DNA of 64,000 nt from assembly GCF_900104725.1 (NCBI RefSeq), contig NZ_LT629758.1, positions 3,224,001 to 3,288,000 of the forward strand. Reading direction: 5' to 3'. The notes under the pieces are model-generated. The model made no database searches and had not been told where the DNA came from. It saw nothing but the letters and a program-made list of their open reading frames with translations. The translations under genes were made by a program, and so were the position numbers. The stretch comes from Actinoplanes derwentensis (GTDB taxonomy: Bacteria; Actinomycetota; Actinomycetes; Mycobacteriales; Micromonosporaceae). This document shows positions 44,546-53,999 of this stretch, one piece after another; within the stretch, counting starts at the first letter, position 1; the number at the start of each line of letters is the position of its first letter.

Positions 44546-45622
44546 ATGCTGACGACACTTCTCGCCGTCGTTCTGGCGGCCACCCAGCTCACCCTGCCAC
44601 AGCCGACCGGCCCGCTCCGGGTCGGCACCGCCACCGCGCATCTGGTCGACACCTCCCGCCCCGACCCGTGGGTGGCGGCCGAGCGGCACCGCGAGCTGAT
44701 GGTGCAGGTGTGGTACCCGGCCAGGTCGGTTCGCGGCCATCAGCGCGCCGACTGGGTCTCCCCCGGCGTCGCCGCCATCGTCAACCCACCGGACAGCGGG
44801 TTCACGCTGCCGGTGACACACGGATACGTGGGGGCGCCGCCCGCGCCCGGCCGCCATCCGGTGCTGCTCTACTCCCCCGGGTTCGGTGTCGAGCGCACCG
44901 CGAGCACCGCCCTGGTCGAGGACCTGGCCGGCCACGGCTACGTGGTCGTCACGATCGACCACCCGCACGACGCCGGGTTCGTCGAGTTTCCGGACGGCCG
45001 GATCGCCCTGCGCGACATTCCCACGCCCACGTCCCCCGAGCAGGAGGAGCAACTTCTTGACAAGGTCCTTGACGTACGGGTGACCGACACCCGATTCGTG
45101 CTCAGCCGCCTGCGGGAACTGCCGGCCGCCACCGCGATGGACCTGTCCCGGATCGGCATGTTCGGGCACTCGATGGGCGGCGCGACGGCGGCCGCCACGA
45201 TGCTGGTGGACCGGCGGATCCGGGCCGGGCTCAACCTGGACGGCTCGTTCACCGGGCCGGTGATCGAAGCCGGTCTGAACCGGCCGTTCCTGATGCTGGG
45301 TTCCGACACGCACGGCGACGAGCAGGACGAGACGTGGACCCGTACCTGGGCGAAGTTGCGCGGCCCCCGCTACTGGCTGGAGCTGACCGGTTCGGCACAT
45401 CTGTCGTTCAGCGACTACCAGGTGCTGTTCCACCAGATCGGCCTGCCCGCCGACCAGATCGAACAGACGGTCGGCAGCATCGACGGCGACCGCTCGGTGG
45501 CGATCCAGCGGGCGTACGTCCGCGCCTTCTTCGACCGTCACCTGCGAGGCCGTCCCGGCACCCTCCTGAACGGACCGTCGCCCCGCTATCCGGAGATCAG
45601 CTTCCCGGCAGCAGCAGGGTGA
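44546..45622 (+). CDS. PAF-acetylhydrolase-like secreted esterase
   Basis: 358 residues. Short N-terminal signal MLTTLLAVVLAATQLTLP. Platelet-activating-factor acetylhydrolase/lipase features: ELMVQVWYPAR, HPVLLYSPGFGVERTAST, nucleophile GMFGHSMGGATAA, acid in MLGSDTHGDEQ or LNLDGS, histidine in TGSAHLSFSDY. GAAGG precedes ATG 44546. It probably cleaves short acyl esters outside the cell. Ends with a 26-bp overlap with the convergent STAND gene. Confidence 0.86.
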   Translation: MLTTLLAVVLAATQLTLPQPTGPLRVGTATAHLVDTSRPDPWVAAERHRELMVQVWYPARSVRGHQRADWVSPGVAAIVNPPDSGFTLPVTHGYVGAPPAPGRHPVLLYSPGFGVERTASTALVEDLAGHGYVVVTIDHPHDAGFVEFPDGRIALRDIPTPTSPEQEEQLLDKVLDVRVTDTRFVLSRLRELPAATAMDLSRIGMFGHSMGGATAAATMLVDRRIRAGLNLDGSFTGPVIEAGLNRPFLMLGSDTHGDEQDETWTRTWAKLRGPRYWLELTGSAHLSFSDYQVLFHQIGLPADQIEQTVGSIDGDRSVAIQRAYVRAFFDRHLRGRPGTLLNGPSPRYPEISFPAAAG

Positions 45623-47786
45623 ACACCCGGTGCAGCCGGGCCCGGCCGGGGGCGTCGGCGGCCAGGATCTCGACCAGCGCGAGGATCGTCGCGCCGGTCC
45701 GGGGGGCCGGTTCCCAGGGGGGCTGCCGGGCGGCGGTGAAGGCGTGCACGGCGTCCTCGATCGGCCGGTCGCCGTCCAGGTGCTCGGCGCAGTAGGCGAG
45801 GCCTTCGCACTCGCGGGCCTCGAAACCGCTGCCGGTCGCGTCCAGCAGCCGGTTGAACCACGCGCGGGACTCGGCCGGCCGGTTCGCGCGGCGGTGAGCG
45901 AGACCGCCGACGGCCAGCGCGAGCAGCGACTGGTTCGGGTCGCGGTAGCGTTCGGCCAGGGCGGCGGCCTGGGCGGCCTGGTCCCACCGGTCCTGCCGGA
46001 GCAGGGCCAGGCAGATCGTGGTCCGGGCGCGCGGCAGGGTCGCCGAGTCGTTCACCGGCAGGGCCATCGCGACCGCGCGCCGGGCGTGGTCGAGGGCGGC
46101 CGGCCAGTCCTGCCGGGCGAGCGCCAGGTCGGCCAGTGCCTCGTAGTAGGCGGCGTGCGAGGCCGACGCCCGCTCCACGAGGTGGTCGGCGGCGAGCAGG
46201 TCGCCGGTCTCGGAGTGCAGGCGGGCCAGCCGGAGCGCGGCCGGCATCCACTGGCCGGGCCAGGGTTCGGCGAGTTCGGCCGCCCGGGTCATGGTGTGCA
46301 GCGCCTCCCGGAACCGGCCTTGCAGGCGCAGGCAGCGGGCCATTCCGTCCAGGGCGGTGGCGACGAGCCGCTGGTCGGCGTGCGGGTGGTCGCGGACGTG
46401 TTCGAAACCGATCAGTGCCTCGCCGTCGTCGTCGCGGGCCAGGGCGAGCCAGGCGAGGTTCAGCCGGATCCGGACCCGGGTCTGATCGCCGGCCAGGTGC
46501 AGGGCCTGCTGGTAGTGCTCCCAGGCCGGTTCGAACTCGCCGCGCTCCTGACTCAGCCGGGCCAGGACGTTGTGGTTCTCCACCTGATCGGCCGGTGCGA
46601 TCTCCTCGGCCAGCCGCTCGCGGGCGGCCCGGAACGACGCACTCGGAAGCGGGCCGTCGTCCAGTTCCCCGATCCGCTGGAACGCCCGGATCGGATCCCC
46701 GGCCCGCAGCCAGGCACGGACCTCGGCGAGCGCGGCCGACGGGTCACCGGCGTCCCGCAGCAGTTGCGCCGCGCGGGCCGACACCTGGGCCGGGGCCTGC
46801 CGCAGTACCCGTTCGGCCTCGGGTTCCGGCACGAAGTAGAGGTCGGTGCCGGGGACCTGGTGGATCGCGTGCGGGCTCAGTTCGTCGAGTCGTTTCCGGA
46901 TCGCCTCCTGCCCGAACCGGCTGCCGCCGATGAGAGCCGGCCCGGCCGGGACACCGAGGGCCGCGACCGCCCGGTACAGGTCGTACTGGTCCGGGTTCAG
47001 TCCGGTCACGAACTGGTCCAGCAGCAGGCCGGGGATGTCGGCCGGGTCCTGCCGCGCCCAGGTGTGGATCAGGGCGGCCAGGTCGGCCGCGGTGATGCCC
47101 GAGGTGGCCACGACGGCGTCGAAGAGCTGCACCAGCCGGGGTACGCCCTGAAAGTAGCCGCAGAGCCGTTCCTGGGTGCGATGGTCCAGTGCGGTGAACC
47201 GCCCGGCGGCGCCTTCCGCGGATCGGCGGGCGAAGTCCTTGAAGTAGCCGACCGGCAGGCCGTCGGCTTCGATGACGTACCGCGGATCGAGCCACCACAG
47301 CCCGGCCCTCGGTTGCGGAAGCACGTCGGTGACCAGCACGATCTTGTGCCCCCGGCGGTCGGCGAACGCCTCCTCCAGGGCCAGATCCCGCAGTCGCCCG
47401 TCGGCGTCCAGCAGATGCTGGGCGGAGTCGATGACGATCACCGATCTGCGGGTACGCCCGTCGAAGGTCCCGTCGCCGTCCAGGATCCGGCCGGTGGCCG
47501 TGGCCCCGTCGTGGATCACCACCCGGGTCCGCAGCAGCCGGAACGGTTCCAGGACCCGGGTGACGAGTTCGGTCTTGCCGACCCCGGCCGGCCCGGTCAC
47601 CACGATCACCCGCGCGTCCCGGCTCCACAGTGCCCGGCGCAGCGCGGTGCGTGTCCGGGTCCGGTCCAGGAACGGACGGGCCGCCCGGTGCTGTCCCTCG
47701 GCGATCCGGTTCCGGAAGCCGGGCCAGGTCCGGACGGCGAGGAGCAACGCGATAGCGGTGACCGAGAGTCCACCTATCCGTCTCAT
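45597..47786 (-). CDS. Membrane-anchored STAND-type NTPase with TPR array
   Basis: 729 residues. One N-terminal membrane helix (about 5-19), a P-loop domain with GPAGVGKT (65-72) and a Walker-B-like SVIVIDSAQHLL, then a winged-helix-like linker (ALIGGSRFGQEAIRKRLDELSPHAI), and about 350 residues of TPR-like helical repeats (LARLSQERGEFEPAWEHYQQALHLAGD and similar). STAND proteins act as signal-sensing switches in regulation, cell death or phage defence; no effector domain is visible here. Divergent from an anti-sigma/STAS pair. Confidence 0.8.
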   Translation of the reverse strand: MRRIGGLSVTAIALLLAVRTWPGFRNRIAEGQHRAARPFLDRTRTRTALRRALWSRDARVIVVTGPAGVGKTELVTRVLEPFRLLRTRVVIHDGATATGRILDGDGTFDGRTRRSVIVIDSAQHLLDADGRLRDLALEEAFADRRGHKIVLVTDVLPQPRAGLWWLDPRYVIEADGLPVGYFKDFARRSAEGAAGRFTALDHRTQERLCGYFQGVPRLVQLFDAVVATSGITAADLAALIHTWARQDPADIPGLLLDQFVTGLNPDQYDLYRAVAALGVPAGPALIGGSRFGQEAIRKRLDELSPHAIHQVPGTDLYFVPEPEAERVLRQAPAQVSARAAQLLRDAGDPSAALAEVRAWLRAGDPIRAFQRIGELDDGPLPSASFRAARERLAEEIAPADQVENHNVLARLSQERGEFEPAWEHYQQALHLAGDQTRVRIRLNLAWLALARDDDGEALIGFEHVRDHPHADQRLVATALDGMARCLRLQGRFREALHTMTRAAELAEPWPGQWMPAALRLARLHSETGDLLAADHLVERASASHAAYYEALADLALARQDWPAALDHARRAVAMALPVNDSATLPRARTTICLALLRQDRWDQAAQAAALAERYRDPNQSLLALAVGGLAHRRANRPAESRAWFNRLLDATGSGFEARECEGLAYCAEHLDGDRPIEDAVHAFTAARQPPWEPAPRTGATILALVEILAADAPGRARLHRVFTLLLPGS

Positions 47787-47823
47787 CGCGTCATGATGCT
47801 CCTGTCACACCCGATCTCGGGAG

Positions 47824-48297
47824 ATGGCGTGCGTAATCATCGATGGTGCGGGGCACAGGATCCGGGTGGATCGGATCCCTGTCTCCTCGCCGCCGCCAAC
47901 CGCCCGTTCCCTGCGACAGTGGACGCTCACCAGTACCACCGAGTTGCGGGCGCTCCGGGCGTCGCTCCATCGTGAACTGACCGCAGATCCGGCGTTCACC
48001 CAGCACGATCCGGACGACGTGATCGACCGGATCGTGCTGGTCGCCACCGAACTGGCGACCAATGCGATCCGGCACGGTCTGCCACCGACCGAGATCCGGC
48101 TGCTGTACGACGCGGGCCGGCTCATCCTCGACGTCGCCGATCACGACCTGACGTCGGCGCCGGAGCCGGCCGGTGGCCGCCCACTGGGCGAGGGTGGCCG
48201 CGGGCTGCTGCTGGCCCGCTCGTTCTCGCTGGATGTGGGCTGGTACGCGACGCCGGACACCAAGCACATCTGGGCGTCATTCCCCCTCGAGAGGTGA
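47824..48297 (+). CDS. RsbW-like anti-sigma factor kinase (GHKL ATPase)
   Basis: 157 residues. N-box VATELATNAIRHGLPP and the G-box GGRPLGEGGRGLLLARSFS mark a GHKL ATP-binding fold of the small stand-alone kind that phosphorylates STAS proteins and holds sigma factors. The first 35 residues are not conserved-looking, so a later start is possible; GGAG immediately before ATG 47824 is too close. The STAS gene follows after 29 bp and is its likely partner. Confidence 0.8.
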   Translation: MACVIIDGAGHRIRVDRIPVSSPPPTARSLRQWTLTSTTELRALRASLHRELTADPAFTQHDPDDVIDRIVLVATELATNAIRHGLPPTEIRLLYDAGRLILDVADHDLTSAPEPAGGRPLGEGGRGLLLARSFSLDVGWYATPDTKHIWASFPLER

Positions 48298-48326
48298 TCG
48301 CAACAATTTGCTGGTAGACAAACAAG

Positions 48327-48671
48327 GTGCCGGACGACTACTTCTCCATCAGCCTCGCACCGGTCCAGGCCGGTCCCGGCGGTCTGCGGACCCGCCGGGT
48401 CCTGCTGGCCGGCGAGTTCGACATCGACACCCGCGACGAGTTGACCACCAGCCTGCTCGGCGTCGTCGAGGCCGGTGACGGCGACCGGATCGTCGTCGAC
48501 CTGACCGGGGTCCGGTTCATCGACTCCGAGGCGCTCGGCGGGATCATCGACGGTTATCAGGCCGCCGACCGGGCCGGTCTCGAATTCCGGATCGCCAACC
48601 CGGCCGGCATCGTGAAACGCCTCTTCGAGGTCATCGGCCTCGACCACCTGCTGGAACCGGCCGTGGGGTGA
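48327..48671 (+). CDS. STAS-domain anti-anti-sigma factor
   Basis: 114 residues, one STAS domain: VLLAGEFDIDTRDELTTSLL and IVVDLTGVRFIDSEALGGII, with the serine in DSEALG as the phosphorylation site. Paired with the GHKL kinase upstream, it gives a partner-switching module. GTG start. Its 3' end overlaps the convergent GGDEF gene by 41 bp. Confidence 0.85.
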   Translation: MPDDYFSISLAPVQAGPGGLRTRRVLLAGEFDIDTRDELTTSLLGVVEAGDGDRIVVDLTGVRFIDSEALGGIIDGYQAADRAGLEFRIANPAGIVKRLFEVIGLDHLLEPAVG

Positions 48672-50208
48672 GCCCGCCGACGTGCACCCGGTCACGGCCG
48701 GACTCCTTGGCGGCATACAGGGCCATGTCGGCGGTGTGGATGAGTTCCCGGATGTCGTGGGCGGTGGTGGACGCGGTGACACCGGCGCTCACCGTGACCG
48801 CGGCGGCACCGCTGTCACCGGCTTTGACCGCCCGGCGCACCTCGTCGACCCGGGCGGTCGCCTCGTCGATGCCACAGTCGGCCAGGACGATGGCGAACTC
48901 CTCGCCGCCGTACCGGGCCACCAGGTCACCGGGGCGGGCCACCACGGACAGCCGCTGCGCCACCTGACGGAGCACGTCGTCGCCGGTGGTGTGCCCGTAC
49001 CGATCATTGATCTGTTTGAAGTGGTCGATGTCGACCAGGGCGAAGCTGAGCGGGCGCCCGGACGCCAGCATGCCGGACAGCGTGGTCATCAGGTGGCGGC
49101 GGTTGTGCAGGCCGGTGAGGTGGTCCCGGTTGGCCTGTTCGGCCAGGTCGCTGCGGAGCCGTTCGATGGTGGCGAGCTGGGTGTGCAGCTGGGCGTTGGC
49201 GTGTTCCAGGGCGCGGCGCCGGTCGTTGTCCTCGGTGACGTCCCGGGCCACCAGGACCCAGGCGGTGTCGCTGCTGCGGCGGCCGGTGACCGCGCTGATC
49301 TGGACGCTGAGGTCGATACCCGTACCGCCGATGTCGTTGATCGTGAATTCGCTGTGCCCGCCTGCGGGAAACTCGCCGAACACGGCGGGGAGACGGTCGG
49401 CGGCGCCGAGGTGTTCGACCAGGCTGCGGGCGGCCGGGTTGTGGTCCAGTACGCGGCGCTGGCCGTCGACCACGATGACCAGGTCGGACATGATCCGGAA
49501 CAGATCGTGGTGGGAGACCGGGGCGGCGGACGGTGACGAGTCGTGGCGGACCATCCAGTACATGACCGGTGCGCCGACCGCCAGGCCGATGGCGGTGAGG
49601 TCGACGAGCCGGCCGCCGGACAGGATGCCGACCAGGTTGACCAGGACGGACGGCAGGGTGGTCAGGACGGCCAGCAGGTAGCCGCGTTTGCGGCCGGCGC
49701 CGCGGATGAAGACCCGGAAGACCCGGACGCCGGAGATGGTGAGCAGGGCGTAGCAGTAGAGGGCGTGGACCCAGAAGAGCGGACCGAAGACCGCGGCGTA
49801 CGCCCCACCGACGCTTGTCGCTTTCAAGTGGTCGATGAACAGGTGATGCCACGGGTTGGTGGCCAGGGCGATCGTGCAGAGCAGCGGTTCGGCGGCCAGG
49901 ATCAGGGCGGTCCGCGGCCGGAGTCGCCAGAACCGGTCGGCGAGCGCCCGCGACGTCACCCACCAGCCGCCGACCAGCAGGAACACGCCCGCGTAGGTGA
50001 GCGAGATCGACCACAGCGCGACGGTCGGATCGCGCCAGAACAGCGTGACCATCGACATCGCCGACCACCACACCGAACCGGCCGCGAGCACCGCGATGGA
50101 GAGGTAGCCGGTCGCCTCGTGGCGCCGGAGCCACGCCGACACCGAGACGATCGCCGAGATCACGACGGCCGCCCCGAAGATCGCCGCAATGGAGAGAACC
50201 GCCGTCAT
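48631..50208 (-). CDS. 7TM-PAS-GGDEF diguanylate cyclase
   Basis: 525 residues. Seven membrane segments of the histidine-kinase 7TM type (about 1-215), a PAS-like domain (DLFRIMSDLVIVVDGQRRVLDHNPAARSLVEHL), a short coiled coil (LEHANAQLHTQLATIERLRSDLAEQANRDHLTG) and a GGDEF domain with intact ARYGGEEF and the RPGD inhibition site five residues before. It makes c-di-GMP in response to a membrane or PAS signal. The next gene upstream on this strand encodes an EAL protein, 28 bp away. Confidence 0.92.
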   Translation of the reverse strand: MTAVLSIAAIFGAAVVISAIVSVSAWLRRHEATGYLSIAVLAAGSVWWSAMSMVTLFWRDPTVALWSISLTYAGVFLLVGGWWVTSRALADRFWRLRPRTALILAAEPLLCTIALATNPWHHLFIDHLKATSVGGAYAAVFGPLFWVHALYCYALLTISGVRVFRVFIRGAGRKRGYLLAVLTTLPSVLVNLVGILSGGRLVDLTAIGLAVGAPVMYWMVRHDSSPSAAPVSHHDLFRIMSDLVIVVDGQRRVLDHNPAARSLVEHLGAADRLPAVFGEFPAGGHSEFTINDIGGTGIDLSVQISAVTGRRSSDTAWVLVARDVTEDNDRRRALEHANAQLHTQLATIERLRSDLAEQANRDHLTGLHNRRHLMTTLSGMLASGRPLSFALVDIDHFKQINDRYGHTTGDDVLRQVAQRLSVVARPGDLVARYGGEEFAIVLADCGIDEATARVDEVRRAVKAGDSGAAAVTVSAGVTASTTAHDIRELIHTADMALYAAKESGRDRVHVGGLTPRPVPAGGRGR

Positions 50209-50236
50209 GACATCTCCATCGGCGTGCCGGTGACCG

Positions 50237-52417
50237 TCACGCGGAAAGTTGCTGAAAGCCGGTGTAGGTCACATCGGCGGCCAGTTCGGGGATCCGGTCG
50301 GCGGGCACCGGCCGGGAGAACAGGAAGCCCTGTCCGCGCTGGGAGCCGAGATTGATCAGTTCCCGGGCCTGCATCTCCTCCTCGATGCCTTCCGCGACGG
50401 TGGTCAGCCGCAGGATCTGGGCGAGCCGGACGATGGCCTCGGCGATCGCCGAACCCTCGGCGGTGCCGTCGAGCTGAGCCACGAAGCTGCGGTCGATCTT
50501 CAGGATGTCGACCGGCAGCCTGGTGAGGTACTGCAGTGACGAGTAGCCGGTGCCGAAGTCGTCGATGGCGATCCGGACCCCGGCGGCCCGGATGGTGCGC
50601 AGGGCGGCGATCTCGACCGCTTCGTTGACCATCGCCGATTCGGTCACCTCGACGACCAGGTTGATCGCCGGCAGGCCGGTGCGGTCGAGGGCGCCCAGCA
50701 CGTCCCGGGCCAGGCTGGGTTCCTGCAACTGACGTGGTGAGACGTTCACCGTCACGGTCAGGTCGATCCCGGCGGCCCGCCACGCGACGGCCTGCCGGCA
50801 GGCCTGTTCCAGCACCCACTGGCCGATCGCCACGATGTCGCCGGAGCGTTCGGCGACCGGGATGAACCGGCCGGGTGACACGTCGCCGTGCAGTGGCGAA
50901 TGCCAGCGCAGCAACGCCTCCACGGCCACCACCCGCCGGGTCGCCAGCTCGACGATCGGCTGGTAGAGCACGGTGAACTCGTCGCGCTGCAGCGCGCCTT
51001 CGAGGGCTTCGGCTAGGGCCGCGTCGGCGGCGCGACGGTCGTTCATGCTGGCCTCGTAGACGACGAACGTCGCGGTGCCGGCGCGTTTGGCGTGGGTGAG
51101 GGCGATCTCGGCGTTGCGCAGGATGGTCTTGGCCGGTTCGTCGGTGCGGGCCACCGCCACGCCGATGGCGCCGTCCGGGAACGCCGCGAGGATCCGCTGG
51201 GCCACGGTGGTGGCCTCGCTGACGACGGCGGCGTCGCTGACCAGCACGCCGAACGTGTTCTCGCTGAGCCGGGCGACGAGGTCGTCGGCGCGGACCGAGG
51301 AGCGCAGGGCGTCCGGCACCGCCGCGCCGGGTGGGATGGCGATCGCCAGGACCGCGCAGTTCTCCCGGGCGCGGACCAGTGCGGCCAGGGCCTCCCGCAG
51401 GGCGGCCCGGCTGGCCAGCCCGGTCTCGAAGTCGCGGCTGGCCCGGGCCTGGGTGGACGACAACTCCAGCCACTGCCGGACGGCGACGGCGGCGATCATC
51501 ACGCCGGTCGCCACGATCAGGCCGCTCCACCGGAGGAAGCCGGCGGTCGACACGATCACGCCGAGCAGCAGGGCGACCCCGGACACCAGTGCTCCCAGCG
51601 GCAGGAACGCCACCCAGCGGGGCGGGCCGGTGCGCCGGGCCCGGTCGGTGACACTGCCGATGCCGGAGCTGGTCATCAGGGGCGAGAGGGTGAGCAGTAC
51701 GTGGGTGGTGACCAGCATGATCCCGCCGCCCGGCCCGGCCGCGTGGTCGGCCACCGCGGGCAGGCCGGTCACCCAGGCGGTGTCGGTGACGATCGCCAGG
51801 GCCATGCCACCGAGCAGTACCGAGATCGGGTCCCGCCAATGGGTGATGACGCCGCGCAGCAGCATCGCGGCGATCGCCATGGCCAGCATCAGGCCGGCGA
51901 GCGGCATGCCGGCCAGGATGATCCAGGCCTTGTCGGGGCTGCCGCTCCACAGCGCCGGGTCCAGCCCCACACACCAGATGATCATGACGGCGGCGGCGCC
52001 GACGGCCACCATCTCCGCGACGAACGCCTGCCGGTGCGGGCCGCTCAGCCGGGTCAGCGGGCCGAGCACCGTGGAGAAGCCGAGCAGGGCCATCCCGGCG
52101 GCGTGCGCGGACGCCGCGACCCACCACACCCAACTCGGGCCGCCGAACGCCCAGGCCAGGAAGAGGAGCGCGTTGAGGACACCGAGCCCGCGGGCGACCG
52201 CGGCGACCCGGCAGGACAGGCTGTGGAGCCCGAGCCGGGCCACCCGCAACAGGTAGAACACGCCCAGCGCGTCGATGACGGCCAGGGAACCGCCGAGCAC
52301 CATCGGGTACCAGCCGGGCCGGATCCAGCCGAGCCCCTGAGCGGCCAGGAGCACCAGCAGGAGCAGGAGTACGGCACGAGGCAGCGCCGTCGCACCCGTA
52401 CCCCTGACACGTCTCAT
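50237..52417 (-). CDS. Membrane GGDEF(degenerate)-EAL phosphodiesterase
   Basis: 726 residues. About eight membrane segments (to about residue 310), then a GGDEF-like domain in which the signature is SENTF, so it cannot make c-di-GMP; the RADD sequence five residues earlier keeps the RxxD inhibition-site pattern. The EAL domain is complete: VEALLRWHSP, TVTVNVSPRQL, TESAM, DDFGTGYSSLQYL, KIDRSF and AEGIEE. Predicted c-di-GMP phosphodiesterase. ATG 52417 is preferred; TTG 52465 is an in-frame alternative. Likely co-transcribed with the cyclase downstream, giving a matched make/break pair. Confidence 0.9.
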   Translation of the reverse strand: MRRVRGTGATALPRAVLLLLLVLLAAQGLGWIRPGWYPMVLGGSLAVIDALGVFYLLRVARLGLHSLSCRVAAVARGLGVLNALLFLAWAFGGPSWVWWVAASAHAAGMALLGFSTVLGPLTRLSGPHRQAFVAEMVAVGAAAVMIIWCVGLDPALWSGSPDKAWIILAGMPLAGLMLAMAIAAMLLRGVITHWRDPISVLLGGMALAIVTDTAWVTGLPAVADHAAGPGGGIMLVTTHVLLTLSPLMTSSGIGSVTDRARRTGPPRWVAFLPLGALVSGVALLLGVIVSTAGFLRWSGLIVATGVMIAAVAVRQWLELSSTQARASRDFETGLASRAALREALAALVRARENCAVLAIAIPPGAAVPDALRSSVRADDLVARLSENTFGVLVSDAAVVSEATTVAQRILAAFPDGAIGVAVARTDEPAKTILRNAEIALTHAKRAGTATFVVYEASMNDRRAADAALAEALEGALQRDEFTVLYQPIVELATRRVVAVEALLRWHSPLHGDVSPGRFIPVAERSGDIVAIGQWVLEQACRQAVAWRAAGIDLTVTVNVSPRQLQEPSLARDVLGALDRTGLPAINLVVEVTESAMVNEAVEIAALRTIRAAGVRIAIDDFGTGYSSLQYLTRLPVDILKIDRSFVAQLDGTAEGSAIAEAIVRLAQILRLTTVAEGIEEEMQARELINLGSQRGQGFLFSRPVPADRIPELAADVTYTGFQQLSA

Positions 52418-52448
52418 GTCCGCACTGTCGGTCCGATCAGCGCGGAAC

Positions 52449-52464
52449 TGAGTGAAGTCACTCA
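52449..52464. promoter_or_regulatory. Operator-like palindrome
   Basis: TGAGTGA-AG-TCACTCA, perfect 7-bp arms, in the divergent region between the EAL gene and the FUSC gene. The rest of the region (52465-52572) is AT-rich. Confidence 0.4.
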
Positions 52465-52572
52465 ACCGGGCGCGACGCCCGTCACATTTGCACTAATTCC
52501 AAAGATTGCACAGATTACGGCGATAGTTTTTGAGTCAGAAGATCAATCAGGAAAAGAGAGAAAGCCGTTTTC

Positions 52573-53913
52573 TTGTCTCCGCAATCGCTCGTCTCCGCCT
52601 CTGATCCGACCACCGTCGTCGCCGCCGGCCTGGTGCTCTGCGCGGTCCTCGCCGCCCTGCTGCGCCGCAAGGTCAAACCGGCCGTCGAGCTGACCTGCCG
52701 GGCCCTGTTCTCCCGGTTGCAGCCGCACCTTCCGGCGCCACTGCGCCGCCTGGCGCACCGGTGCCGCGAGAAGGTGGAGGCGGCCACCGCCCGGTCGGTG
52801 CTGGTGACCGGGGTGGCCGCGGGGATCGCGCTGGCGGCGGCACAGACGCTGGACCTGGCCGGCCCGGTGCTCGCCGCGATCTCGGCGACGCTGTCGGTGC
52901 AGATGAGTTCGCACGCGTCGTTGCGGGAGGGTTCGAAACGGCTGATCGGCACGCTCGCCGGCATCGCCGTCACGCTCGCCGTGTGGGGCGCGTTCGGGGT
53001 GACGCCGTGGTCGATCGCGGCGATCGCCGCCCTGGGCCTGGCCGCCGGCAAACTGCTGCGGCTCGGGGACAGTTCGGCCACCGTGCCGCTGACGTCGATG
53101 GGCATCCTGGTCGGCGGCACGATGATCACCGAGACGTTCGTGTGGGAGCGGGTCGAGGCCACCGTGCTCGGCATCGTGGTCGGCGTGATCCTGTCGCCGC
53201 TGGTCGGCGGGGTATCCCCGATCGAGCAGGCCCGGATCAAGCTGGCCCACCTGTCCGGTGAGATCGGCCGCCTGCTCGGCGCGCTCGGCGCCGGGGTGCG
53301 CGACGGTTACAGCCGGGAGCAGGCCGAACAGTGGCTGGCCCGGTCCCGGGAACTCGACGAGGACCTGGCCGGCGCGGTGACCGCCGTGGACGAGCTGACC
53401 GGGCACGCCCGCTGGTCGCTGACCACCCCGATGACCCGGGTGAACCCGATGGACCAGACCCTGCGCGCCCTGGAGCACGGGGTGCAGCAGGTCAACTCGG
53501 TGGCCCGGTCGATGTTCGACGCCGTGGCGGCACCGGGCTCGCCGTCCGTACCCGCGCCGATCGGTCAGGTCCTGACCGCCGCGGCGGACGCCTTCGCGGC
53601 GCACTCCGAGCTGGTCGCGGTGCGCGGCGCGGCCGCCGGACCGGATGCCGGCGGCCTGCACGACCTGCTGAACTCGCTGCGTGCGGCCCGGCAGCGGACG
53701 ATGCGGGCGGTGCGCACCGAGGTCGAGGACACCGGCGTGCTGGTGCTCACCGGCTCGATCATCACCGACATCGACCGGATGGCCGGATCACTCGAACGGT
53801 CCGCGCCGGCCCTCACCGTCGGGGTGCGCGAGCCGGGCCCCGGCCTGCCCGCGGTCTCCGAGGTGCTGCCCGCCGTGCGCCTGGTCTGGGAGAAGGCCCT
53901 CACCAGGCGGTGA
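52573..53913 (+). CDS. FUSC-type membrane protein (aromatic acid exporter-like)
   Basis: 446 residues. Helices at about 15-30 and four to six between 75 and 210 (VLVTGVAAGIALAAAQTL, LIGTLAGIAVTLAVWGAF, VEATVLGIVVGVILSPLVGG) fit one FUSC/ArAE module, followed by a cytoplasmic helical domain of about 230 residues. Relatives export aromatic or small organic acids. TTG 52573 is the best start available, with GAGAG upstream; the next in-frame starts would cut the first helix. Confidence 0.78.
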   Translation: MSPQSLVSASDPTTVVAAGLVLCAVLAALLRRKVKPAVELTCRALFSRLQPHLPAPLRRLAHRCREKVEAATARSVLVTGVAAGIALAAAQTLDLAGPVLAAISATLSVQMSSHASLREGSKRLIGTLAGIAVTLAVWGAFGVTPWSIAAIAALGLAAGKLLRLGDSSATVPLTSMGILVGGTMITETFVWERVEATVLGIVVGVILSPLVGGVSPIEQARIKLAHLSGEIGRLLGALGAGVRDGYSREQAEQWLARSRELDEDLAGAVTAVDELTGHARWSLTTPMTRVNPMDQTLRALEHGVQQVNSVARSMFDAVAAPGSPSVPAPIGQVLTAAADAFAAHSELVAVRGAAAGPDAGGLHDLLNSLRAARQRTMRAVRTEVEDTGVLVLTGSIITDIDRMAGSLERSAPALTVGVREPGPGLPAVSEVLPAVRLVWEKALTRR

Positions 53914-53999
53914 CACCCTGGTTGCTCGGCTGGAAGGTGCCGACCTTCAGAGCCTTCATGGTGATGTTGCTCTTCTCCGGCGCCGGCCGACAGCAGGGC

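Noticed and set aside
45597..47786. STAND NTPase as an Avs-type phage-defence gene
   Set aside because: No nuclease, TIR or other effector domain is visible, and it has a membrane helix and TPR array more typical of regulators. No other defence gene adjoins.
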